A stretch of 14,988 nucleotides of DNA from Nitrospina sp. (GTDB taxonomy: Bacteria > Nitrospinota > Nitrospinia > Nitrospinales > VA-1): NCBI GenBank assembly GCA_018665625.1, contig JABJCF010000326.1, positions 1 to 14,988 on the forward strand, given 5' to 3'. The first letter of the stretch is position 1; each line of letters begins with the position of its first letter. The notes under the pieces are model-generated. The model saw only the letters and a program-made list of their open reading frames with translations. It was not told where the DNA came from and made no database searches. The translations under genes were made by a program, and so were the position numbers. Positions 1-7,302 of this stretch are shown here, one piece after another.

Positions 1-242
1 AGCTCATTGCCTAATGTGAATATTTTATTGGCATATTCCAAAACGGCTTTGCCCGCTTCTGTGAGAATTAGTCGCTGGCCTTTTCTTTGAAACAGGTTTT
101 GGTTTAGGGATCCCTCCAGGTTTTTAATTTGGGTGCTGATGGTGGGTTGGCCAATCCCTAATTTCTTTGAGGCGCCATTGATGCTGCCTTCTATTGCCGT
201 AATCCAAAAATAATAAAGGTGGTGATAGTTTAGCCAGGCCAT
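1..242 (-). CDS. nhaR: NhaR-type LysR-family transcriptional regulator (partial, N-terminal 80 residues)
   Basis: Reading leftward from the ATG at 242 gives an open frame to the window edge, so the effector domain and stop lie outside. The visible part is a LysR-type winged helix-turn-helix. It starts MAWLNYHHLYYFW, then has a helix-turn-helix stretch (about residues 17-45) with ASKKLGIGQPTISTQIKNLE and a wing ending in FQRKGQRLILTEAG. The NYHHLYYFW opening and the RKGQ/LTEAG segment match NhaR of enterobacteria closely as I recall it, more than generic LysR proteins. NhaR activates nhaA in response to sodium. Here the gene diverges from a CBS gene and nhaA, which supports the same role. No Shine-Dalgarno sequence is visible before the ATG, and the only nearby -10-like sequence (TATAAA, 259-254, minus) would give a very short leader. 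The family call is firm; the NhaR assignment rests on N-terminal similarity plus context. Confidence 0.85.
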   Translation of the reverse strand, partial: MAWLNYHHLYYFWITAIEGSINGASKKLGIGQPTISTQIKNLEGSLNQNLFQRKGQRLILTEAGKAVLEYANKIFTLGNE

Positions 243-307
243 GATTTTAGGTTTTTATAGTTTGAAAAAAACGAATTAATTTTAATAAATTATCGAATAT
301 TAATAAT

Positions 308-335
308 TTGAAATTTAGAATATCATGGTTATTAG
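308..335 (+). promoter_or_regulatory. Candidate sigma70-type promoter for the CBS-nhaA operon
   Basis: TTGAAA (308-313) and TATTAG (330-335) are separated by 16 bp and match the -35 and -10 consensus at 5/6 and 4/6 positions. Transcription would start near 342 and give a leader of about 115 nt carrying both hairpins. A rival -10 is TATAAA (346-351), which would start the RNA almost exactly at the first hairpin (357) but has no good -35, as might fit an activator-dependent promoter. The region is so AT-rich that chance matches are expected. Confidence 0.3.
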
Positions 336-356
336 AGATTGAAAATATAAAAGTAT

Positions 357-428
357 GAAACCTTGTTTAGCCAACAAGGTTTCTAATGGCCGGGGTAGAA
401 ATCCCCCCTCCTCAATGCCCCGGCCATT
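357..428 (+). promoter_or_regulatory. Tandem-hairpin leader upstream of CBS-nhaA (candidate structured RNA regulator)
   Basis: Two perfect inverted repeats stand one base apart. The first pairs 357-367 with 373-383 (11 bp, 5-nt loop TAGCC). The second pairs 385-395 with 418-428 (11 bp, very G+C-rich, 22-nt loop) and runs into TTTT (427-430). The second loop holds CCCCCCTCCTC (403-413). Its first Cs could pair instead with GGGG (392-395), and CTCCT (408-412) is the exact complement of the Shine-Dalgarno AGGAG (446-450). The layout therefore allows competing folds, with either an attenuator-like stem or a masked ribosome site. Lithium and sodium riboswitch classes upstream of nhaA genes are known (nhaA-I, nhaA-II and others). 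I cannot recall their consensus well enough to assign this one. As DNA, the first repeat could also be a protein operator. Confidence 0.5.
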
Positions 429-457
429 TTATTAATAGGGTTTTTAGGAGATCAATC

Positions 458-820
458 ATGAAACCGATCAATGAATTTATGCGCTCCCCTGTCATCGAAA
501 TTGAAGCGCAGAGGACTGTTGAAGAAGCCGCCAAAATGATGTTTGAAAAAAAGATCGGCTCGCTCATCGTGAAAGAGGGCGATGACCATGTGGGTATTCT
601 CACTAAGTCCGATATTGTTAGCAAAGTGGTGGCCCAGGGCAAAGACTCTAAGGGTGCGAGCGTCAGCTCGGTGATGTCGAAGCCGATTTTGTCCAAGGAT
701 CAATATGTGCAAAGAAGTGAAGCCAATGAGTTCATGCTTCGACATAGAATTAAATATTTAGTGGTAACCCAGGGAAAAACGATTATTGGGATCATTACAA
801 CCAAAGATCTGGTTTCCTAG
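458..820 (+). CDS. Two-CBS-domain protein, putative ligand-sensing partner of NhaA
   Basis: A 120-residue protein consisting almost only of a CBS pair (Bateman module). CBS1 spans about residues 8-58 and ends in GILTKSDIVSKV; CBS2 spans about residues 70-120 and ends in GIITTKDLV. CBS modules commonly bind adenine nucleotides and switch the activity of a partner protein; no catalytic domain, signal peptide or membrane segment is present. I place the start at the ATG at 458 because AGGAG (446-450) sits 7 bp before it and the CBS fold begins directly after. The frame is open 24 codons further upstream, to 386, but that stretch is the hairpin leader. The stop is 36 bp before nhaA, so the two genes are probably co-transcribed and the protein may sense cell energy state for antiport. 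The functional link is inference. Confidence 0.85.
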   Translation: MKPINEFMRSPVIEIEAQRTVEEAAKMMFEKKIGSLIVKEGDDHVGILTKSDIVSKVVAQGKDSKGASVSSVMSKPILSKDQYVQRSEANEFMLRHRIKYLVVTQGKTIIGIITTKDLVS

Positions 821-856
821 TTTATTGGGTGAGTAACTTTTAAGAGTCGACGCTGA

Positions 857-2218
857 ATGAGAAAAAAGTCAGGAAAAATATATCTAGCTCCCTGGGAAAA
901 GGCCTTCGACAGGGTCTTGACTCCTCTTGAACATTTTATTCACCGTCAAACCACCAGTGCCATACTGCTCATGGTTTGTGCTGTCGTGGCACTTTACCTC
1001 GCCAATAGCCGCTGGAGCGAAGACTACCATCATCTTGTAGAATTACCTTTTGTTATCGGATTCGAAAACTTTATTCTTTCGATGTCTCTCCATCACTGGA
1101 TCAACGATGGCCTGATGGCGATCTTTTTTTTCGTTGTGGGATTAGAGTTAAAGCGTGAGGTTCTGGTGGGTGAGTTGGCCGACCCCAAACAAGCGTTGTT
1201 GCCCATCATCGCTGCTGTTGGCGGAATGGCCGTTCCTGCTCTAATTTACTTTGGGATTAACCCTTCGGGCCATACTGCAGATGGTTGGGGAATTCCGATG
1301 GCTACAGATATCGCTTTTGCCTTGGGCACGCTTGCTCTTTTGGGTAACCGCATCCCTAAAAGCCTGCTTACTTTTTTGGTCGCCCTGGCTATTGTGGATG
1401 ATTTGGGCGCGGTTATTGTCATCGCATTATTTTATACCGAGTCATTGGACTGGAATGCCCTGGCAGCAGTGTTCGTTCTTTTGGGCGCCTTGGTCAGCCT
1501 CAACCTGGGGGGAATTCGCCAACCCTTACCCTATGTATTACTTGGTGCACTTCTTTGGGGTGCCATGCTTAAAAGTGGAGTCCACGCCACGTTGGCTGGA
1601 GTTTTCCTGGCGTTCTCTATCCCAATGCGTCCGAAATACGATCCCGAACAATTCCTGGCTCATGTAAACACAACGCTCACACAAATTAGAGAGGCTTTTA
1701 ATCGCGAACACAACGTCATTAAGAATGAAGAAATGCGAACCAAAATTGAGGCTCTAGGCGAAGGGGTTCAATTGGTTCAAGCTCCCGCTCAGGTTTTGGA
1801 ACATAAGATGCATTTACCCTCAGCGTATCTGGTCATCCCCATATTTTCTTTGGCCAATGCGGGAATTCCTATTGAATGGGAATCTCTTGGGGCCAGTATC
1901 ACCCACCCGGTAGCTTTCGGGGTTATGGCAGGTTTGATCCTGGGGAAACTGATTGGTGTGACAGGTTTCACCTGGGTTGCGGTGAAGATGGGGTTTTGCC
2001 AATTACCCCCCGAGCTGAACTTTAAGCATATTCTGGGTGCCGGGCTTATGGCGGGCATCGGTTTTACCATGTCAATCTTCATCGCTGAGCTTGGCTTTGC
2101 GCATCACCCTGAAGATTTATTGATGGCAAAAACCGGGATACTTTTAGCCTCTCTCATTGCGGGAGTAGCGGGTTATGTTTGGTTATATCTTTCTTGTCCC
2201 AAACCTTCAGAAACCTGA
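857..2218 (+). CDS. nhaA: Na+/H+ antiporter NhaA
   Basis: Inner-membrane antiporter that exports Na+ (or Li+) in exchange for protons, for pH and salt homeostasis. The protein has 453 residues and is strongly hydrophobic, with the family's multi-helix pattern. Recognisable hallmarks are MATDIAFALG with Asp151, ALAIVDDLGAVIVIALFYT with the ion-binding pair Asp181-Asp182, GVHATLAGV (241-249), IPIFSLANAGI (328-337), and LGKLIGV with Lys364. These correspond to Asp133, Asp163/164 and Lys300 of the E. coli protein. It is longer than the 388-residue E. coli form because of a hydrophilic N-terminus (about 30 residues) and a charged cytoplasmic insert (about 258-318), a layout common in other phyla. 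The ATG at 857 has only a weak ribosome site (TAAGAG, 841-846), so translation may be coupled to the CBS gene. The nhaR gene across the spacer is the likely activator. Confidence 0.96.
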   Translation: MRKKSGKIYLAPWEKAFDRVLTPLEHFIHRQTTSAILLMVCAVVALYLANSRWSEDYHHLVELPFVIGFENFILSMSLHHWINDGLMAIFFFVVGLELKREVLVGELADPKQALLPIIAAVGGMAVPALIYFGINPSGHTADGWGIPMATDIAFALGTLALLGNRIPKSLLTFLVALAIVDDLGAVIVIALFYTESLDWNALAAVFVLLGALVSLNLGGIRQPLPYVLLGALLWGAMLKSGVHATLAGVFLAFSIPMRPKYDPEQFLAHVNTTLTQIREAFNREHNVIKNEEMRTKIEALGEGVQLVQAPAQVLEHKMHLPSAYLVIPIFSLANAGIPIEWESLGASITHPVAFGVMAGLILGKLIGVTGFTWVAVKMGFCQLPPELNFKHILGAGLMAGIGFTMSIFIAELGFAHHPEDLLMAKTGILLASLIAGVAGYVWLYLSCPKPSET

Positions 2219-2226
2219 TTCACTTT

Positions 2227-2254
2227 CAACGCTGGCAAGGTACAGGCGTTGTTT
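2227..2254 (+). terminator. Weak candidate terminator after nhaA
   Basis: CAACGC (2227-2232) pairs with GCGTTG (2246-2251) around a 13-nt loop, directly followed by TTT. It lies 8 bp past the nhaA stop. The stem is short and the T-run is only three bases, so this is the best available site rather than a convincing one. The rest of the 191-bp gap before dnaE holds one further short inverted repeat (ACAAGTC 2300-2306 with GACTTGT 2321-2327) and no gene that I can see. Confidence 0.3.
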
Positions 2255-2409
2255 CCCAACCCCTCCCCACTCGAAACTCGAATCGCCGCGTTACGATTAA
2301 CAAGTCGAGCTGGGTGGTGAGACTTGTGGTTAATTGAATTTTATGGCTTTATTCGGCCTCCACGGCTAGTGGTTGATAAAAGCTTTTTTAGCTGGTATTA
2401 AATAGCATT

Positions 2410-5400
2410 ATGAGCAACTTTGTTCACCTTCATCTTCATACTTCCTACAGTTTGTTGGACTCTTCCATTCGCCACGAACCGTTGATCAAGCGGGCGGCGG
2501 AGTTTGGGATGCCTGCGGTTGCCATGACCGATCATGGAAACATGTTCGGTGCTGTGGAGTTCTACAACACGGCCAAAAAGCACGGCGTCAAACCCATTCT
2601 GGGCTGCGAGGTGTATGTCGCCCCTGAGAGCCGGCACGAAAAAAAATCGAAAGACAACCTGCGCGATGCTTCTTATCACCTGATCCTATTATGTGAAAAT
2701 GATACGGGATACAAAAACCTGTTGCGTCTCATCACCAAGGGCTATCTGGAAGGCTTTTATTACAAACCGCGTATTGATAAAGAACTGCTTGCGGAATATT
2801 CTGAAGGTTTAATTGCATTGAGTTCCTGCATCCGCGGAGAGGTGGCGCACAATGTCAACCGCGAGAATGTTCCCCGTGCCACCAAGGTTGCCGCTCAATA
2901 TGCGGAGATCATGGGTCCGAATAATTTCTTCCTCGAACTGCAAAACCACGGCTTGGAAAATCAGGACCGTATCAACAACGACATTGTTGGGATCGGAAAA
3001 AAACTCGACATCCCTATCGTTGCGACCAACAACTGTCATTACCTCGATAAAAAAGATTTTCGGGCGCATGAGATTCTTCTCTGTTTGCAGACGGGTAAAA
3101 CGATCAACGACCCTTACCGCATGCAATACCCGAAAGATGAGTTTTATTTCAAGTCTCCAGAAGAGATGGCGGAAATATTCAAGGAAACACCGGAAGCCAT
3201 CGAGAATACCGTCAAGATCGCGGAACGTTGTAACGTCGAACTCGAATTCGACAAACTCAATCTTCCGGATTACCCAGTGCCTGAGTCTTATACGCTGGAA
3301 ACGTATCTTGAAGAGATATCCCGCGAAGGACTAAAAGGGCGCTTTGGTGAATTGGAAAAACTGGGAGTCGATTTTGATAAGGCGAACTATGAAAGCCGTC
3401 TTGATGAAGAGTTGGGCATCATCAAGCGAATGGGGTACCCGGGTTACTTCCTCATCGTATGGGATTTTATCAAGTACGCGAAGGAAAAAGATATTCCGGT
3501 GGGGCCGGGTCGTGGTTCTGCGGCGGGCAGTGTTGTGGCTTATGCTTTGAAGATCACTGACATTGACCCCATGCAATACGATCTGCTGTTTGAGCGGTTT
3601 TTGAATCCGGAACGAGTGAGCATGCCGGATATCGATATCGACTTTTGTATGAATGGACGTGAGGAGGTCATAAAGTATGTGACCCATAAATATGGTGGCA
3701 ACCAGAACGTGACGCAAATCATTACCTTTGGCAGCATGAATGCCAAAGGGGTGATTCGTGATGTGGGTCGTGTGCTGGATATGACCTACGGCGAAGTGGA
3801 CAAACTTGCCAAGCTGGTGCCAAACAAATTAAACGTCACTTTGGATGATGCTTTCAAGGAAGAGAAACAATTCACTAAGCTACGCAAAGAAAACACAAAA
3901 GTTGCGGAGTTACTGGATATTGCAAAAAGTTTGGAAGGGCTGCAAAGGCATTGCTCTACCCATGCGGCGGGCGTTGTAATTTCTTCAAAAGCCTTGACTG
4001 AGTTTTGTCCGCTTTATAAAGGCGGGAATGACGAGGTAGTGACCCAGTATGCGATGGCCAGTGTGGAAAAACTCGGTCTGCTCAAAATGGATTTCCTTGG
4101 GCTGCGGACGTTGACGGTAATTCACCACGCGTTGAAGCTTATCAAACAGTCTAAAGGAGAAGACCTGGACATCAGCATGATTCCTCTCGATGATCCGGCT
4201 ACTTACAAGCTTTTATGCGATGCCAGAACCCTGGGAGTGTTTCAGTTGGAAAGTTCGGGGATGCGCGACCTGCTGAAAAAACTAAAACCGGATTGTTTCG
4301 AAGATATTATTGCTTTGCTTGCCATGTACCGTCCCGGTCCACTGGAAAGTGGCATGGTGGATGATTATGTTAAGCGTAAGCATGGAACGATGCAGTTGAA
4401 ATTTGATCTTCCGCAATTGGAAAGCATTCTCAAAGAAACTCAGGGAGTGATTCTTTATCAGGAACAGGTTATGAAAATCGCCAGTGTTTTAGCGGGATTC
4501 AGCCTGGGCGATGCGGATTTGTTGCGCCGAGCGATGGGTAAGAAGAAGGCCGAAGAAATGGCTGCTCAACGCGAGAAGTTTATGTCGGGGTCTAAAGCCA
4601 AAAGTATAGATGCCAAAAAAGCGCAGAAGATCTTTGACTTGATGGAGAAGTTTGCGGGCTATGGATTCAATAAATCTCATAGTGCGGCGTATGCTCAGGT
4701 TTCTTACCAGACGGCTTACCTCAAGGCCCATTATCCTCTGGAGTTTTTTGGCGCGTTGATCACCAGCGACATGGACAACACGGATAAGGTTTTGCGTTAC
4801 ATTCATGATTGTCGCGAGATGAAAATTACCGTGCAGCCGCCCGATGTGAATTTGAGCGACCGCGATTTTTCTGTTTCGGAAAATAAATTGGTGTTCGGAT
4901 TGGGGGCGATAAAAAATGTCGGTAGCAAAGCCATCGATAATATTATTGAAGCTCGTAAAGGATTGGAAAAATTTAATTCTCTGATTCAGTTATGTGAAAG
5001 TGTGGACCTGCAACTGGCAAATAAGCGAGTGTTTGAAAGTCTGATAAAAAGCGGGGCCTGCGATTCATTGGGGCAGAGCAGGGCGCAAATGCTAAAAGAC
5101 CTGCAGGCGTCCATGGAGCAAGGGCAGACCAAACAGCGCGATCAGCAACTGGGGCAGTCGAGCATGTTCGATACTTTCGCAGAAGATGTGGTGCCGGAGC
5201 AAGCCAATGGAAGCCAAGTAGAAGAGTGGGATGAGGCCGATCGCTTGAAATTTGAAAAAGAGAGCATTGGGTTTTATATAACGGGCCATCCGCTGGACGG
5301 ATTCACTAAAGACCTTTCCTGGTTTACAGATGCTACATCGGCATCGGTTGCCGAAGCGGGAAGCAGCAAGTCGGTTAGCCTTGCTGGCATTCCTATTAAG

Positions 5401-5865
5401 CATCTCCCTAAGACCACTCGCAAGGGAGATAAGATGGGGATAATTACCCTGGAAGACTTGCATGGATCGATTGAAGTCATTTTATGGCCTGAAATTTACG
5501 CGGAAGTGGAAGCTCTTTTACTTGCGGAAGAACCTATTTTGGTCAAGGGGGAAGTAGATGCCGAAGGAAATATGCCGAAGGTTATTGCAAAGGAAGTTTT
5601 TCCATTGATCCAGGCAAAGCAACGGTTTCAGGGAAAGGTGATGATCCATTTCCGCACTTTGGGATTGGAAAAACAAACGCTTTTGGATGTTAAAGAAATT
5701 TTAGCGGCGAACAAGGGCAACAACGATACCCGATTGCATTTTATATCCCCCGATAATAAGGAGCGAGTGGTCACGGTTTCTGAAGACCTTCGCATCCAAC
5801 CCTCCGATGAAGTGATCGAGCAAATCCAATCTTTATTGGGCGAAGACGCAATTATATTTGAATAA
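2410..5865 (+). CDS. dnaE: DNA polymerase III alpha subunit (replicative polymerase)
   Basis: Catalytic subunit of the replicative DNA polymerase, 1151 residues (E. coli DnaE has 1160). It begins with a PHP domain: HLHLHTSYS at residues 6-14, then AMTDHGNMFG around 38-47, with the metal-ligand histidines largely kept. That suggests the domain may still bind metal, as in Thermus, rather than being degenerate as in E. coli. The C-family polymerase core follows, with GPGRGSAAGSVVAYAL, then PDIDIDF carrying Asp407 and Asp409, and LLKMDFLGLR with Asp561. These are the catalytic triad equivalent to E. coli Asp401, Asp403 and Asp555. QSSMF at residues 916-920 fits the internal beta-clamp binding motif. 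An OB fold follows at about 989-1065, then a C-terminal tail. It is the DnaE1-like replicative type. The ATG at 2410 lacks a clear ribosome site but is fixed by the PHP start. Confidence 0.98.
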   Translation: MSNFVHLHLHTSYSLLDSSIRHEPLIKRAAEFGMPAVAMTDHGNMFGAVEFYNTAKKHGVKPILGCEVYVAPESRHEKKSKDNLRDASYHLILLCENDTGYKNLLRLITKGYLEGFYYKPRIDKELLAEYSEGLIALSSCIRGEVAHNVNRENVPRATKVAAQYAEIMGPNNFFLELQNHGLENQDRINNDIVGIGKKLDIPIVATNNCHYLDKKDFRAHEILLCLQTGKTINDPYRMQYPKDEFYFKSPEEMAEIFKETPEAIENTVKIAERCNVELEFDKLNLPDYPVPESYTLETYLEEISREGLKGRFGELEKLGVDFDKANYESRLDEELGIIKRMGYPGYFLIVWDFIKYAKEKDIPVGPGRGSAAGSVVAYALKITDIDPMQYDLLFERFLNPERVSMPDIDIDFCMNGREEVIKYVTHKYGGNQNVTQIITFGSMNAKGVIRDVGRVLDMTYGEVDKLAKLVPNKLNVTLDDAFKEEKQFTKLRKENTKVAELLDIAKSLEGLQRHCSTHAAGVVISSKALTEFCPLYKGGNDEVVTQYAMASVEKLGLLKMDFLGLRTLTVIHHALKLIKQSKGEDLDISMIPLDDPATYKLLCDARTLGVFQLESSGMRDLLKKLKPDCFEDIIALLAMYRPGPLESGMVDDYVKRKHGTMQLKFDLPQLESILKETQGVILYQEQVMKIASVLAGFSLGDADLLRRAMGKKKAEEMAAQREKFMSGSKAKSIDAKKAQKIFDLMEKFAGYGFNKSHSAAYAQVSYQTAYLKAHYPLEFFGALITSDMDNTDKVLRYIHDCREMKITVQPPDVNLSDRDFSVSENKLVFGLGAIKNVGSKAIDNIIEARKGLEKFNSLIQLCESVDLQLANKRVFESLIKSGACDSLGQSRAQMLKDLQASMEQGQTKQRDQQLGQSSMFDTFAEDVVPEQANGSQVEEWDEADRLKFEKESIGFYITGHPLDGFTKDLSWFTDATSASVAEAGSSKSVSLAGIPIKHLPKTTRKGDKMGIITLEDLHGSIEVILWPEIYAEVEALLLAEEPILVKGEVDAEGNMPKVIAKEVFPLIQAKQRFQGKVMIHFRTLGLEKQTLLDVKEILAANKGNNDTRLHFISPDNKERVVTVSEDLRIQPSDEVIEQIQSLLGEDAIIFE

Positions 5866-5977
5866 TTGCTCCTGCTAAATATCATTTCCTGATTCATTTT
5901 TTTAGGTAATTTGTGCCATAATGGCCGCTAAATCTTTTAAAAAGCATCAACGGATTTTTTTAATACCTTAAGGAAAT

Positions 5978-7288
5978 ATGGAAGTTAAAGAATTTGCTTT
6001 GAAATATTTTTGTGACACCCTGCCCAATGGCTTGACCGTGGTTACGGTAGAGATGCCCCATATTCATACTATGGAAGTATCGATGTTCGTGCGCGCTGGG
6101 TTGCGATATGAGACCCTTCAGAATAATGGGATTTCGCATTTTCTTGAACATATGATGTTTCGTGGTAACGATAAGTACCCCAATTCGATTGCATTAAATA
6201 TGGAATTCGAAAACATTGGACGCGATCTCAGAGCTTCCACCTTAGGCGAATACACGCAGTATGGGTTCAGTCCGCATATCTCACAATTGGATAAAGGTTT
6301 GGAATTGTTTTCTGAGTTTTTTTCTTCTCCCACTTTTCCCGAAATTGAATTGGAGCGGGGAATTATTCTTGAGGAATACTTTGAAGAACTCAATGAAGAT
6401 GGCGTAAACATCGATATCAATAATCAAGCTTGTAAGCTGCTTTATCCTGAAACTCCTATGGCGTGGCCGACGATTGGGACCGAAGAAACAATAAAATCCA
6501 TTCAAACAGAAATGCTGAGAGAATATTTTAACAAGCATTATGTGCCGGGAAATATGGTGTTGGCATTTGCGGGTCCCATAGAGCATGGGGAGGTCTTGGA
6601 TCTTTCAAAGAAATATTTTTCCAGTCTTACGAATGGGGTAAAACCTATTTCTAAAGATCATTTTATTGGGAGTATCAATGAAAGGCAGGAGAAGCCAGGA
6701 CTGCATTTTCAGGAGGACTCAGACAGCCAAATAGAACTGCAAATTTGTTTTCGCTCTTGCTCTTATAACGATCCCGATTTTCTTGTGCTAGCTTTGATAA
6801 GCCGGGTCTTTGATGATGGGTTCACCTCGCGACTTCAAAGGGTTTTGCGAGAGGAACGCGGATTGGTTTATTCCGTTGAATGCCGGGCGACCAGTATGTC
6901 TGATCTTGGAACAATGGACTTTGATGTTACCATGCGGCCAGAAAAAGTTTTGGAGGTGACGAGTGTCCTTCTTAAAGAAATAAAAACCTTTGCTAAAGAA
7001 GGGCCAACAGAAAGCGAACTGGCTCATATTAAGAAAAGGTATTATTTCGATCTCGATTCGGAGTTGGATGATCCCTATAAGCAGGTGGTGCGTTATGCAT
7101 TTCCTCACCTTTATTCGAGAGAAATGTCTCTTGAAGAGGAAAGAGTATTAATAGAATCTATTTCTGCCAAGCAAATGCTTGAGGTTGCTGAAAAGGTTTT
7201 TGATTCAAATAATCTTAATCTTATCCTGGTGGGTCCTTATACTCCCGAACTAAAATTCCAGCTCGAAGGATTGGTTCAACAATTCTAA
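5978..7288 (+). CDS. M16-family zinc metallopeptidase (processing-peptidase-like)
   Basis: A 436-residue single-chain M16B-type peptidase, the family of bacterial PqqL/YmxG-like and mitochondrial processing peptidases. The inverted zinc motif HxxEH is HFLEH at residues 54-58, and the third ligand glutamate lies in ERGIILEEYFEE (about 126-137). The first half also shows ASTLGEYTQYGF (86-97). The second, inactive-type half includes DDGFTSRLQRVLREERGLVYSV, which carries the conserved Arg/Tyr substrate-binding region. No signal peptide is visible, so a cytoplasmic location is likely. AAGGA ends a few bases before the ATG, supporting the start. The upstream 112 bp include CATAAT (5917-5922) as a possible -10, with a poor -35. 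The haem-lipoprotein gene follows 14 bp after the stop and is probably in the same transcript. The natural substrate cannot be told. Confidence 0.93.
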   Translation: MEVKEFALKYFCDTLPNGLTVVTVEMPHIHTMEVSMFVRAGLRYETLQNNGISHFLEHMMFRGNDKYPNSIALNMEFENIGRDLRASTLGEYTQYGFSPHISQLDKGLELFSEFFSSPTFPEIELERGIILEEYFEELNEDGVNIDINNQACKLLYPETPMAWPTIGTEETIKSIQTEMLREYFNKHYVPGNMVLAFAGPIEHGEVLDLSKKYFSSLTNGVKPISKDHFIGSINERQEKPGLHFQEDSDSQIELQICFRSCSYNDPDFLVLALISRVFDDGFTSRLQRVLREERGLVYSVECRATSMSDLGTMDFDVTMRPEKVLEVTSVLLKEIKTFAKEGPTESELAHIKKRYYFDLDSELDDPYKQVVRYAFPHLYSREMSLEEERVLIESISAKQMLEVAEKVFDSNNLNLILVGPYTPELKFQLEGLVQQF

Positions 7289-7302
7289 TCCCAGTAATCA
7301 AT

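Larger units (their letters stand above)
243..457. promoter_or_regulatory. Divergent intergenic region between nhaR and the CBS-nhaA operon
   Basis: This 215-bp spacer has two parts. From 243 to about 356 it is very AT-rich and should carry the divergent promoters and any NhaR sites. Visible elements are an inverted repeat TAATTT-N4-AAATTA (277-292) and a direct repeat GAATAT (295-300 and 318-323). LysR proteins usually bind such AT-rich divergent regions, but no site can be assigned with confidence. From 357 onward it holds two perfect hairpins described separately, then the ribosome binding site of the CBS gene (AGGAG, 446-450). Confidence 0.6.

Noticed and set aside
357..383. First leader hairpin as a rho-independent terminator
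   Set aside because: No T-run follows it on the plus strand (TAATGG), and on the minus strand no gene ends to its right that it could terminate.
386..457. N-terminal extension of the CBS protein (MAGVEIPPPQ...)
   Set aside because: The reading frame is open, but this stretch is the G+C-rich hairpin leader, has no ribosome site of its own, and the CBS domain starts right after the ATG at 458 that has AGGAG in place.
821..856. A riboswitch directly in front of nhaA
   Set aside because: Only 36 bp lie between the CBS stop and nhaA and no hairpin of note is present; the structured leader is upstream of the CBS gene instead.
2398..5897. Several long antisense or shifted frames within dnaE
   Set aside because: They are shadows of a strongly conserved gene; none shows a domain, ribosome site or independent signal.
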